From the NCBI GenBank assembly GCA_029532625.1, contig JARFXM010000001.1, positions 868,001-932,000 of the forward strand: a stretch of DNA of 64,000 nucleotides. The letters are read 5' to 3'. The notes beneath the pieces were generated by a model that saw only the letters and a list, made by a program, of their open reading frames with translations, was not told where the DNA came from and searched no databases. Origin of the DNA: Lomentospora prolificans. Taxonomy: Eukaryota; Ascomycota; Sordariomycetes; Microascales; Microascaceae. Shown here piece by piece: positions 12,992 to 24,122 of the stretch. The position numbers and the translations under genes were made by a program. Numbering within the stretch: the stretch's first letter is position 1; each line of letters opens with the position of its first letter.

Positions 12992-13855
12992 TTACCACTT
13001 GGCCTCCTTGGAAGCCAAGAAAGCCTGGAGGATGGCGACAATCTTCTCGAGAGCGGCGATATAAGCCTTGAGATCCTCCTCAACCTTGGCCTGGTCGTCA
13101 CCCATCTTAATGTAGAAGTCCTTGCGATAAGGACACGCGCTCATGGCGGCGGAGAAGATGGGCTTGACGAGGAAGGAGTGGAAGGGCTTGAGGGTCTCGG
13201 TGTAGGAGGCGCGGAAGGAGTCAGCGAGCTCTTCGTTGGAGTTCTTGAGGTTGAGAGCGAGGGCACGGCAGGTAAAGTCGAGGCCTCTGTTGGAAAGTGG
13301 CAGTCAGTGATTGAGACGATAGGAGGGAGTGGCGACACAGGAATGTTCTTACCGGACCAGCCAGAGGAGACCTTCGGTGGCCGTGTGCTTCTTGGTCTTG
13401 AGTTCGTTGCGGCAGAGGTCTTGGATGTTCTCGGACTCTCCGGGAGCGGCTAGTTGACGTTCACGAATTTTCTATTGCCGAGGGGAATTGCACCACGGAA
13501 TGGGTTAGTCTACGCAGGGCGGTTGGAGTGATGACCGAAGAGCGAACCTGGACATTGTGAAGCATATCTTTCTTGACGGGGGAGAAAGCCACGGAGCCGA
13601 GAATATCTGCAATTGTACGGCGTGAATTAGGAGGCAATGACTTTATGCAACGCAACTTGGTGGCATTCTTCTGGAGTGGACTCGCCAGACAATAGGTCAC
13701 ATACCGAACATGTAGGTCAGGGACTCGGCAGCCTCGAGGAACTCCGAGGTCGAGATGGCGTTGCCGTTGGCGGCATCGATGGGAACGTCGGTGAAGGACC
13801 TCTTGAAAACGTCGACAAGGGTCTTGCCGGGGGGGATAGCCTGAACCGCCGCCAT
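12992..13855 (-). CDS. HET-C2-like glycolipid transfer protein (GLTP)
   Basis: Four exons (13855-13705, 13606-13548, 13471-13353, 13286-12992) give a 207-residue protein of the normal GLTP length. GLTP-fold proteins carry single sphingolipids between membrane faces in the cytosol. All head-group contact residues of the fold can be placed: D64, N68 and K71 in the helix KKDMLHNVQK, W107 in LLWLVRG, and H146 in KPFHSFLVK. The closest studied relative is HET-C2 of Podospora anserina, a glycolipid transfer protein that is also the partner recognised by HET-domain STAND incompatibility proteins (HET-D/HET-E). A STAND-N gene lies about 1.9 kb downstream on the same strand. Whether this copy has any role in incompatibility cannot be told from one sequence; lipid transfer is the safe call. 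Confidence 0.93.
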
Positions 13856-16004
13856 TTTTGGAGAGTCTGAGAATGTTTGAGGGAAGGGGTAGTTGGGGAG
13901 ATACAAGAATCCGGAAAGAACCGAGAGCTTGGAAGGGGGGGGGGGAAGGGAACTTAGGAGGGATACTAGAAGGAGACAATAAGGGTCCTCAGGCCAGCTT
14001 GCAGGAACAAGAGATGGGGAAAGCTGGCTGCGAGCTTCAATTGATGGGGCTTCTGGGAGAGCGAACACAAAGGGTTGTCGTGTCGAACGAGGGATGTGGG
14101 GGGTTTGATCAATGTGGGAAGTTTGGAGGGGAAGCCTCTCGTGTACGACTGTCGCCGAGGAGGGGCGGCGGGGCATGAAGCGACAGAGCAGAGGGGGGAG
14201 AGGGGCGATGTACTTGCCCAGTGCGTAATAAAACCATGTTGGGTGGAATAATGTGGGGTTGTTCAACGAAATCTCACATATATCGAGTAATCAATACTGT
14301 ATTGGTACGGTGCTGTCGCGTCCAGCTCCCCTGAACTGACGGGACCACTTAGGCGAGGGTGACCCAACTTCAGATGTTGACTGAGCCACGAGGCTCGGTG
14401 AAGGGACAGGAGGTGGCTCGCCTACCCCACACCAGTGGCTTCGCGCTTAGTCATTCGATGAGCCAAAGTCCTCTGTGCAAGGACTCTTTGACCCAGCACT
14501 TGTAGGCTTCACAGGCCAGAGCATGAGAAGATGCACGTCCACATAGCCATTGCAATCCAGACGAACGGATAGAGGGCTCTGCCCTATATGTATGGTGGAT
14601 AAGTTAATCAAGAAAAAGGATAAAAAGTATCACGGGCGCTGTATCCACAAGACCAAAGTTAATTGTTCCCCCACTGTAACTATAATTCAAGTGAATTTCA
14701 GCTCTTCTCCATCTTGTTCCCTTTTCATCGACGATAGGCGCTGGCCTAGCGGTCAATTACGGCGCTGGTTTCAATGTTCTATCAGCTGATTCGCTATTCC
14801 GCTCGCCAGCTCCATTCCAGAAACACTCATCTGGGAGAAGATCCCGGCTATCTATCCTCCGAGTGTCCCAAACAGATGGACTAACGTCATGATTCTAGTG
14901 CGACTCTGCTTCCCTGCTCAACCCCCTGTCGATACGAGTTCCCAGCTCCATCGACATTAGCAATCGAAATTCCTTCTGCGCCTGGCAGCGTCCCGATCGA
15001 TGATCAGCTCGGCAGTACCGAGCCGCCAAGGGTAAAGGAGACCCAGCTGAAAAGAGAAAGGGAGACTCGTTCAGCCGGCGCAAGCTACCCCTCCACGTCA
15101 TGACGTCATGTCACCCTAAGTTTGGCGACAATCAAGGATCCTTTTGGTAGCCTCAATGGCCGTGGACAGCCAGCCTGGCCCAAGCTATGGTACCATACGC
15201 CGAGGTATTTATCCATCGGATCAAAAGCAAGAGCGAAAGGGGCACTGGGAATTACCCTTATGCTGGCAACGAAACTTGAAGGCATACAATCGATTTGGGC
15301 TTCTCTGGCCCCGTTACCGCATTGGGAAAAGAAACCGCACGAACCAGCAAACCTGCAGCCCACTTGATGTCGTGCGGATGCCACCCAACCTAGTCAGTTC
15401 CAGTTTCTCTCTCTCGCTCTCTCTCTCTCTTTGAACCCGACCTGATCTCCTACTTAGTCTTCCCGGAGCCGATTACGCGCGGCCCTGCCTTTCGCCGCCT
15501 TGTCTAGCCCTGTCTCGTCTCGCGCACGTTCCGCTCCAGGGCGATCATCAACCTTAAATTATTCTTTCAATTGTGCTGTAACTCCATGATGTCACTTCCC
15601 GGCTCAAGCGCGGTTTCCCCCCAACCTTCCTGAGCGTAGGCCCTCCTGGGCGTAGGCCCTATTACGAAGTCTGGGTTCCGATTCTCCGACTTGGGGATGG
15701 CGTAACCTGGTGCGATCCGTATTATCCTATACCGATCGGTCCACGCCTGTAACCATGTACCTGATTTATTCGCATGCTTGGACATGACGCAGAGACGACT
15801 TGTACTTAACGGCTGATCCAGCCCCTTCTTCTGCCTTATTTGTGTTCCTGTATCCTTCATCTTAGTTCTGCCGCCAATTGTTGGACACCAAGGTGATTGA
15901 CGGTCGGGACGCTGATTGAGATCCCGAATCTCGTTTCTGATTTTTTTTTCTTTTTCTTGCCAACAACCGTAAAGCTGTAACAACCCGTTTGAAACTACGA
16001 CGCG
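13856..16004. other. intergenic region between divergent GLTP and phospholipase D genes
   Basis: A shared upstream region of about 2.1 kb between two divergently transcribed genes. It holds a CT-rich run at about 15403-15432 and a tandem 13-base near-repeat around 15635-15660 (GCGTAGGCCCT...). No open frame here shows domain content. Confidence 0.55.
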
Positions 16005-18562
16005 ATGGCTGGATCCCCCCCCAAGGAGACGGGGTTCTTCACGAGGCTCAAGACCACTGGTCTCGAGATTCGGGACAAGCTCCACGATGCTAATCTCGAA
16101 ATCAAGGACAAGGTCCACCACGAAACCCTTCACGATGTCAAGGTTCAGCTCATCCATAAAAAGTATAAGCAATTGTCTACTGCCTCGTAATTTGAGATAC
16201 GTTCGCTAACATCGAACCAGACACCAAGTTGGTAAATTTGGGAACTTGGTATGACGGTGACGGAATCCCGCCCCCCGGAGGATTGGGGGTGTCCGGCGCA
16301 CTCTCCGACTAACATTCGCGCAAAGTTTAATAGGAACCACCGCCACGACGAAGAACACGAGAAAGCCTGTGATGAAAAGCGCACGAGGATTGCGGAATCC
16401 CACCGCTTCGCCTCGTACTTCCCCGAGCGCGACGGCAACATCGCGAAATGGTACGTTGACGGCCGCGACTACTTCTGGGCCGTCTCCGAGGCTCTCGAAT
16501 CGGCTCGCGAAACGATTTACATTGAGGATTGGTGGCTGAGCCCCGAGCTATTCCTGCGACGGCCGCCGCACGACAACCAGAAATGGAGGCTGGATAATAT
16601 CCTCAAGAGGAAAGCCGAGCAGGGCGTCAAGATCTACGTCATTGTCTATCGTGAGGTGGAGGCTGCGTTGACTTGCAATTCGCGACATACAAAGAATGCA
16701 CTTGCGGCACTATGTCCGAAGGGGAACCCTGGTTATGGGAACATTCGCGTGATGAGGCACCCTGACCACAATGTATTCGAGAACGTGGCGGACATGACGT
16801 TTTACTGGGCTCACCACGAGAAGTTCATCGTTATTGATTACGAAGTGGCTTTCATCGGAGGCCTGGATCTCTGCTTTGGCCGGTGGGATCTGCACCAGCA
16901 CCCGCTTGCAGATTTGCACCCTGACGGCATCACGAATGCCATCTGGCCCGGTCAGGATTTCAACAACAACCGAGTGATGGACTTCAAGAACGTGCAAGAC
17001 TGGAAGCAGAACGAGTTAAGCAAGGCTGAGCACGGCCGCATGCCCTGGCACGACGTCTCCATGGGCATTATCGGCCCTTGCGTCTACGACATTGCCGAGC
17101 ACTTTGTTCTCCGCTGGAATTTTGTCAAGCGTGACAAGTACAAGCGTGACGATAGGTACGACTGGCTCGAGCTGCGCGGACGCCAGGGCGAGGACGAGGA
17201 TCTAGTCGGAGTGCAGAGGCCGAAGCACCCCGTCGGAGAGTACATCCTACACCCTACCACCCCCTTGGAGACTAAGGCGATCAACAACCGGGGCACCGTC
17301 CACGCGCAGATTGTTCGGTCGAGCGCCGACTGGTCGAGCGGTATCCTGACGGACCATTCTATCCAAAATGCCTACGCCGAAATTATTCGAAAGGCAGAGC
17401 ATTACGTGTACATAGAGAACCAATTCTTCATCACGGCCACGGGCGATAAGCAAAGCCCCATCAACAACACGATCGGTGCTGCGTTTGTCGATGCCGTGGT
17501 TCGCGCGGACAAGGAGGGTCGCAAATTCCGCGTCATCATCCTGATCCCCGCCATCCCGGGGTTCGCGGGCGACCTACGCGACGACGCCGCTATGGGCACC
17601 CGCGCCATCATGGATTACCAGTACAAGTCCATCTGCCGGGGTGAAGAGTCCATCTTTGGCAAGATCCGAGCCGCGGGGGTGGATCCAGAGAAGTACATCT
17701 ACTTCTTCAACCTCAGGTCGTACGACCGCATCGCCAAGACGGCCGCGATCGTCGAGACGGAGAAAGAGACGGGGGTGAAATACCAAGAGGTGCAGCGTGG
17801 AGAGGCCGAAGAGCTCATGGGTGAGGCGATTCACCAGCGCGACGATGACGTATCGGATAGAAGCCGAGAGTCGTCTCCGACTCGGCGCAGCCGGCGTAAG
17901 ATTGCCGAAAATGAGGCGGAGCTGGAGACGGAGGGAAAGCAAGCGCAGGAGGCTAGGGATAAATTCGAAGAGGTGCTCGCCAAGCACAAGGCCAACGAGA
18001 CGGGCAAGATTGCGGCGTCCGTGGCGCACCACGCCATGGCCGGTACCGGCAACGGCGAGGGGCTCTTGAAGGAGCCTTGGGATGAGGGCAAGGAGGGCGA
18101 AGAGGTGGACAATTGGATCCAGGAGGAGCTGTATATCCATTCGAAGCTCCTGATCGCCGACGATCGCGTCGTCATCTGCGGGTCGAGTAACCTCAACGAC
18201 CGAAGTCAACTGGGGATCCACGATAGCGAGCTGAGCATTGTCATGGAGGACACGAACTTGATAGAGAGCACGATGGACGGGAAGCCGTATCGCGCGGGCC
18301 ATCACGCGGCTACGCTGAGGCGATACCTCTGGCGCGAGCATCTGGGCCTGCTGCCGCCCCAGGAGCTTGACGCGTCGAACGACGTCAACGCCATGCCCCC
18401 CGGCGACCGGTGGCCGAACGATCCGTGGGATCGCGACGAGAGTTATCAGTTTGTGCAGGATCCTCTGAGTGATGATTTGTGGAAGATGTGGACGGAACAG
18501 GCGACGTTGAATACCGAGACGTTTAGGCACTTGTTCCACGCCGATCCAGATGACCACGGTAA

Positions 18563-18601
<39 letters not shown>

Positions 18602-18871
18602 TGCTCTTGCGCGGATGATGGTTTCAAGCAAAGCGCATGCTAATATCTAAACGTAGTGAGGAAATTTGATGATTACGACAGGTACATGGCGCCGCGTGGA
18701 GTCAAGGCGGGTCACATTTTCGACCAGTTCATCCCTGTTGGCGACATCCGGGAGAAATTGGCCAAGGTGCGCGGCCACTTGGTGTGGATGCCGCTCAAGT
18801 TTTTGGATGAGGCGGAGATGGCAGAGATGGGGCTGCAGGTGAACCAGTTTACCGAGAGTGTTTACACCTAG
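16005..18871 (+). CDS. phospholipase D (two HKD motifs)
   Basis: Exons 16005-16162, 16334-18558 and 18657-18871 give 865 residues. Both catalytic HKD motifs are complete: H214-x-K216-x4-D221 (HHEKFIVID, followed by FIGGLDLCFGRWD) and H655-x-K657-x4-D662 (HSKLLIADD, followed by VVICGSSNLNDRS). The enzyme hydrolyses phosphatidylcholine to phosphatidic acid at membranes. It looks like the short fungal PLD class without clear PX-PH domains; the N-terminus (GFFTRLKTTGLEIRDKL) is an amphipathic lead-in. An acidic/basic coiled insert (about residues 540-640) separates the catalytic halves, as is usual in this class. The first intron (16163-16333) is longer than average and contains an alternative acceptor at 16220 that leads into an early stop, so the precise junction of residues 52-54 should be checked on RNA. 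The last intron contains a CT microsatellite. Confidence 0.92.
18565..18598. repeat. (CT)17 microsatellite in the last phospholipase D intron
   Basis: Seventeen perfect CT copies starting six bases after the donor GTAAGG. They sit between donor and branch site of a 98-nt intron, so length variation could affect splicing. Confidence 0.95.
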
Positions 18872-19136
18872 TGGCCGATATAAAGCATTTATTTTTTATT
18901 TTTTATTTTTTATTTTTTTTCTTCTTCTCTACGAGTGGATTCTGGATACCTGTCACCCCGGGGGTTTGACCGCTCTGCTATTTTGATAACGGGCCTGTCT
19001 GGTAATGAACTGAATATTTATTTTCTCTTCTTTGATCTTGGATAATATCCTTTTATCCTTTCCAAGATGCGCCACTTCTGTTCTGCGCTCCGTCGGACTG
19101 CCTGTTTGAGTGGATTTAGATGTGCCGGGTCTTCAA
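18872..19136. other. spacer between phospholipase D and tRNA-Gln
   Basis: 3' region of the phospholipase D gene with a short repeated TTTTTTATT pattern (about 18890-18920). No gene seen. Confidence 0.6.
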
Positions 19137-19218
19137 GGTCCAATGGTCTAGTTGGTTAGGACGTCGGATTCTGATTGTGAGATTTCCGTAAGCCCAGGTT
19201 CGAATCCTGGTTGGACCT
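19137..19218 (+). tRNA. tRNA-Gln (anticodon CTG) with a short intron
   Basis: A full cloverleaf can be drawn. The acceptor stem GGTCCAA pairs with TTGGACC, the D-arm is GTCT...GGAC, and the T-arm is CCAGG-TTCGAAT-CCTGG. The anticodon loop starts TTCTGA, giving CTG for glutamine. The gene is about ten bases longer than an intronless tRNA, and the extra bases fall after the purine 3' of the anticodon, the usual place for a nuclear tRNA intron. The anticodon stem pairs over four bases (CGGA with TCCG). Internal A and B boxes for RNA polymerase III are present. No CCA is encoded. Confidence 0.92.
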
Positions 19219-21960
19219 AATATCGTAGTACCACTACTACTAACTACAGCCAACGCGGGATTGCAGCCCCGCGAGGCTTCTCTTTTTGCTCATTGCGAGA
19301 GAGTCTTGTCCGGTTCCTCTTCTTGAATAATTTTCATCCTTGCCAAATACAAGGCGGACTAGGATTACACAGACCTAGCCTTCTTCGTAGGTGTGGCGTC
19401 GTCGACGATCCGATCATGAGCGCGCGTCCGCGTCACCCGAGGCCAGGCGTTCGGCCAATTTATCCCACCGTAGCAAACAAAGCCTTTTTTTTTTTTTCTT
19501 TTTCCTTTTTTTCTTTTTCTTTTTCTTTTCTTCAGCTGGGATTGTGTCGATGCTTATTATTAGAGCCTATCCTAGCTGGCGATCATCGTTTCTAGCACCG
19601 CTTTTGGCTTTTGGCTTTTGGGGGGGTGGATAGAAGATGCCGGGGTCCCTGATTACCGGTTCCCGGGTCTCAATAGCCAGCCAGCTTCCTTTTTTTGCTG
19701 GCTTTTTTGTAAAAGTGCGGCGGGGTTGGAAAAGATTGGCTCCGAAGTAGAGAGAAGCTTGGTTCGGACCTGCTTCCGCTCGGTGGGAGATCTGGACGAT
19801 GAGATTTGGGATATGTGACTTTGCAAAGAAAAAGGATCAATCTGGTGGATTGTTGTCCCTCTCTCCCCACGGCGAGGTAGGATTAACTGATGATTCCAAA
19901 TGCAGGCTTTCAAACGTAATTCAGGGCCAAAGGTGGAAAGGACGCGTCGCATGGATAAGATGCCCGCGGTGATCAGTTTATTCGTCTACCCTCTCACAGC
20001 CGGGGGACTTGCCAGCCACTACCAGGGGCTGGCGAAGTGCAAACGCGAGAGGACGGACGCCGCGGCCAGGGCATCTCCTACGAACAAATGAGCAGAAGAG
20101 AGTATTACGGAGGGAAAGGACGGTTGTGTAACCCCGGACGTGAAAGACTTACCCCATGCTTCCCTGACCATGGACGATTGCGTCCAGGAGGGTGTGAGGG
20201 TGTGAGGATGACTGGGATGAAGATCTCGGCACAGAGCCTTTTCACATTTTACAAAGGGGGAGGAACCGACTCGGTATTGAAGTGAAGAATCAAGTTACGA
20301 GCCTTCCTTCGTCTTGTGGGTCTTTTTTTTTTTTTCCTTCTTTCAACAAAGCTGAAGGGGTTTCTGGGACCTGGTGATTCTAGAATCGGTTAGTCAGTCC
20401 TACTACTTGAACCTCACATTCACCAGGGTCTCAGCTGGCTAGGTCAGTCATGCCGGCTGATCGACGCCCCCCCGGGGGGTTAGATGTGCGGAGTTGGCAC
20501 AGATCGCTTGCTGTCACACGCCTTCTTCTTCTTCTTTTTCTTTTAGGGAGGCGCCGCTTGTTTGGTCGTTTAGCGCCATGTACGTGCGTCCCATTATTTT
20601 GAGGTTCGAGTGAGCTGGTGGTGGTTGGGTGAGACGAAGAAGCGGTGGATGGAGGGTTGTATTGGACGGGAGGCTAACCTTGTGGTGCGCCGAGCCGAAG
20701 AGGCATCGATGAGATCGCGCGGGAGGAGAGGCGAGGATGGGAGACTTATGAGTCTGACGTTTTAGATATCCACACGGATATCTTGGGACGAGAATGGAGC
20801 GTTTGCCTGGGATGAGGAATCTGCTCAGCGTGTTTGAACTGCTTCTGGTACGGCTGGCATACATCGTGTTCTAAATGTCAGCGCACACCCTACAGCAGTC
20901 TCTAAGATAGAGCAGGATCTAACTCTCTCCTCCACTGAAAGCTTACTCTTCGTCTTGCCGCTTACGATGGGGTAGTCCTGAGGGGCTCAGCCGCCGAGAA
21001 TCTTTGCTATTCAGCGGTTGTCCATCCCTATGGTCACAACTGACTCTTAGAGTCCGAATCTAGCACAGAAAAGACGTTCATCACTCTTGCATGTCCGCCC
21101 AATCATTCCCAATATCAATATCCGCCGACGGCCCCATCTCCCCCGGGCCCCCCCCCAAGAAGTAATAGGAATACGCACACCTAGATGTTTCCTAAGGGGC
21201 TTCTCATGACGAGATATTCCGAACGGCCACTTGGCCCGTGGATACCCCCAGGCCCTCGCTCCATACCCTCGCCCTGGCCCTAGCCTACGGCGAGCGTCCT
21301 CAGGCTCGCTCGTGCTTGGGAACCGCCCGTCCCGATACGTCCGCCCGCGCTTTGTGTGGCTCCGAGCACACGTCTCCGGGCTCCTCTGAGCCCCGCTTGT
21401 CGTATGTCCTCCTCGATGTGGAGGCTGAGCCATCGTGACTCTTATCGGATTTCTTTTCTCCATGAGGCTGTCCTTCCCGTCCAATCAATGAGGAGATGAG
21501 AGTTGCTAGAGTTCCGGTCCGGGATGGGGCTGTTGGAGGGAATGATCACCTGTTGGTGCGCCCACCCTTCCCCAAGACGCTTCACCGACGATAGGTGCTT
21601 CTTCCTGGTCGAGGTGGGCTGTAGGTTGATGCAACGCATCATTGATCGACCAAGGGGCGTGTTTTTGCTTCTCTTTTATGGTAGCTCAAGAGTTCTAGAC
21701 TTGCTATTTGTTGGATAGTGACATGCATTCATTCCCTTGGATTCGGTAGTTCTGATCTAGATGGAGGGGCCACCAAGCTGAAGCTGAGGAGGTTTTCATC
21801 GGCTGCCGTCGAGTCTATCGAGATCATCACGGTCCGTCGGCTTAGATAAAGGATGTGCTTCCCCTCCGGCCAAAGGTTCCTCGAGGGCGATAATTTTGGC
21901 TCCCAAAATGCTCTTTAGGCTCTGTCCGCCATCTACCGTGTCTTGATTTCATGCCCCATC
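19219..21960. other. 2.7 kb intergenic region between tRNA-Gln and the P450 gene
   Basis: No gene is supported. It contains T-rich/C-interrupted tracts (about 19484-19530 and 20322-20336), a GC palindrome at about 20467-20479 (CCCCCCCGGGGGG), and a minus-strand open frame at 20514-20864 that has no recognisable domain. The last few hundred bases are the likely P450 promoter. Confidence 0.5.
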
Positions 21961-24022
21961 ATGGACATCGTATATTGCCTCATCTCCTCCTGGCTCGGTA
22001 AACTCGCCTACATCCACCTCCAAAGCACCGCCCTCCTCCCCATCCCCCCGGCATCCCCCTCAACAGTTCTCTTGAGCCTGTTCCTCATCCAGTACACCCT
22101 CCTCAAAGCCTACCGCATCCACATCTATCCTAACCACCTCTGCCCCCTCCGCCTCCTGCCCGGCCCAAAAGTAAACCAATCTTTCGCTTCCCCCCCCACC
22201 GCCCTTTTCAAAGATTGAAAGAACCTAGTCTCGCTCACTCCCATCGCAGGACCACCACCCCTTCCTCGGCCAAACCCTCAACCAATTCCTGTCCGGCGAC
22301 CCGACCCAACCGTACGTCTCCTGGATCCGCAAATGGCCATCCGCCCACCTGATCCGCTACACCTTCTTCGGCACCTCCCCCGCCGTCCTCGCCGCCAGCC
22401 CCGAGGCCTTTCGCCAGATCCTTCAGCCCTGCTGCTACGCCTTCACCAAGCCCGCGTGGTATAAGCGGCTTATTTTCCCCATCGTCGGGAACGGCTTGGT
22501 CTTTCAGGATGGAGAGGAGCACAAGAGACATCGCAAGATCCTTAGCGGTACGCAAAAAAGAGACAACGCTGAACACAGAAGCGCCTTTGGCACGTTGGGC
22601 ATGCTAATCCAGCATAGGGGCTTTTGCGTTGTCGCATCTCAAGCAGCTCATCCCCCTCATCGAAACAAAGGCCGTCGAGCTCTGTAACCACCTAGACGCC
22701 GTGATCGACTACGACCGCGGTGTCATAAACCGTACGTTCAAGTCAATGCCCTCGGTCATGGGGAAAAGAAGAAGAAGAAGAAGAAGAAGAAGAAGAAGAA
22801 GAAGAAGAAGAAGAAGAAGAAGAAGAAGAAGAAGAAGAAGAAGAAGAAGAAGAAGAAGAAGAAGAAGAAGAAGAAGAAGAAGAAGAAGAAATTAAAATAG
22901 CATCTTGTTAACAACCAGCAGTCATCCCTCCCCTCTCCCGCATCACCCTCGACGTAATCGGCTCAACCGTCCTCGGCACAGACCTCCAAAGCCTCGAGTC
23001 CGTCACCCCCTTTCACGAAATCTACCAAACCGTCTTCGACCCTCCCGTCTCCGGCCTCGTCCTCACGGCTATCAACTCCATCGTCCCGATCCGGTGGATC
23101 TCGGTCGGCGAGAACCGCAGGTTCAACCGCGCCATCGCGAAGCTTCACGAGCTGCTGCGCGGCATTATACGGGAGCGTATCGCCGATGCGGAGAATGAAA
23201 AGGTCGAATTGACCGGAGCGGGGAGGAGGGATCTTCTTACGAGGATGATTCAAGAGTCGCAGGCTGCTGGGGAAAACTGGGATGAGGAAGACTTGATTGG
23301 CCATGTGAGGTGGTTCGCACCCAGGATTGAGCTAGCTGGAGCTAACCCAGTGATAGGTCCTAACATTCATGGCTGCTGGGCACGAGACAACGTCTAACAC
23401 GTTGGCTTGGGCTATTCACTATCTAGGCCTCAACCGGCCGATACAGGATAGGTTGCGAAAAGAAGTCATCGATGCTGTGGGCCGGACAGGTTTTAACATG
23501 GACTACAACACTATCGAGCGAATCCAACTCCTCGACAACCTCTACCATGAGGTTTTGCGACTGCGGAGCTCTGGCAAGTATTCTCGACTACCTTCTGCGT
23601 TACATCGCTAACGGCCTTCTGTAGCAACATTTGCCACCCGAGAGGCCATTCATGATGTTGAGATCTGCGGCACCGTCATTCCAAAGGGCACGACCATCAT
23701 GCTTATGCCCAGCGCTATCCATCAAAATCCTCGTATCTGGGGCGATTCTGTGGACGAGTTCGACCCTGATAGGTGGGATCGACTTGAAGGCGAGGCGCCG
23801 AAGTCGCACTCGTTCGCGGCTTTCTTCATGGGGCCTCGCGGATGCATCGGGCAGGTATTCACTAGGCTCGAGTTCAAAATCATGATGATAGCAATCTTTC
23901 GACGTTTCGAATTTGACGCGATTGAAAAGGGCGAGATAACCTTGGTGAATCCCAGCGTGGTCCTCCGGCCAAAGGGTGGGCTCAGAGTCTTTGCCCACAG
24001 GCTGACACCCACGGGCGAGTGA
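21961..24022 (+). CDS. cytochrome P450 monooxygenase
   Basis: Six exons (21961-22170, 22250-22547, 22618-22731, 22919-23304, 23357-23573, 23625-24022) give 540 residues. The N-terminus carries a hydrophobic membrane anchor (about residues 30-50) followed by a Pro-rich hinge (LRLLPGPK), as in ER-bound class II P450s. Core motifs are all present: I-helix AGHETT, K-helix EVLR, the PDRW meander, and the heme loop FFMGPRGCIG with the Cys ligand. The enzyme should use molecular oxygen and electrons from cytochrome P450 reductase; the substrate and CYP family cannot be read here. No biosynthetic cluster partners are adjacent. The fifth intron starts with GC rather than GT (GCAAGT...TAG, 23574-23624); the nearby GT would break the frame. 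Exon 4 could also start three bases later (CAGCAG acceptor). The gene converges on Asa1 with about 100 bases between stop codons. Confidence 0.9.
22768..22890. repeat. (GAA)41 microsatellite in P450 intron 3
   Basis: Forty-one perfect GAA copies fill most of the third P450 intron (22732-22918). Translating through it gives an artificial poly-Arg frame, which is not a protein. Confidence 0.97.
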
Positions 24023-24122
24023 GATCCCGATGATAGATCCTGACTTATGGTGAAAGAGGAGTTTGGCCGATTGGGACTTAGTAGAAGACGGCTGGGATCC
24101 TAGTTGTAGTGCAGTTATGGTT

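Noticed and set aside
16221..16231. Possible 11-nt mini-exon in the phospholipase D gene (after the acceptor at 16220)
   Set aside because: It leaves the wrong phase for the next exon, while one 171-nt intron joins in phase.
17574..18557. 327-codon open frame antisense to phospholipase D
   Set aside because: Antisense shadow of a GC-rich coding exon; the plus strand carries both catalytic motifs.
20467..20479. C7G6 palindrome as a possible terminator hairpin
   Set aside because: It has no loop, no following T run and no gene end nearby; likely a chance homopolymer pair.
20514..20864. 116-codon minus-strand frame with a possible intron
   Set aside because: Neither the spliced nor the unspliced product resembles a known small protein.
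22629..22895. Open frame with dozens of consecutive Arg codons
   Set aside because: It is the translation of the GAA/AGA microsatellite inside a P450 intron.
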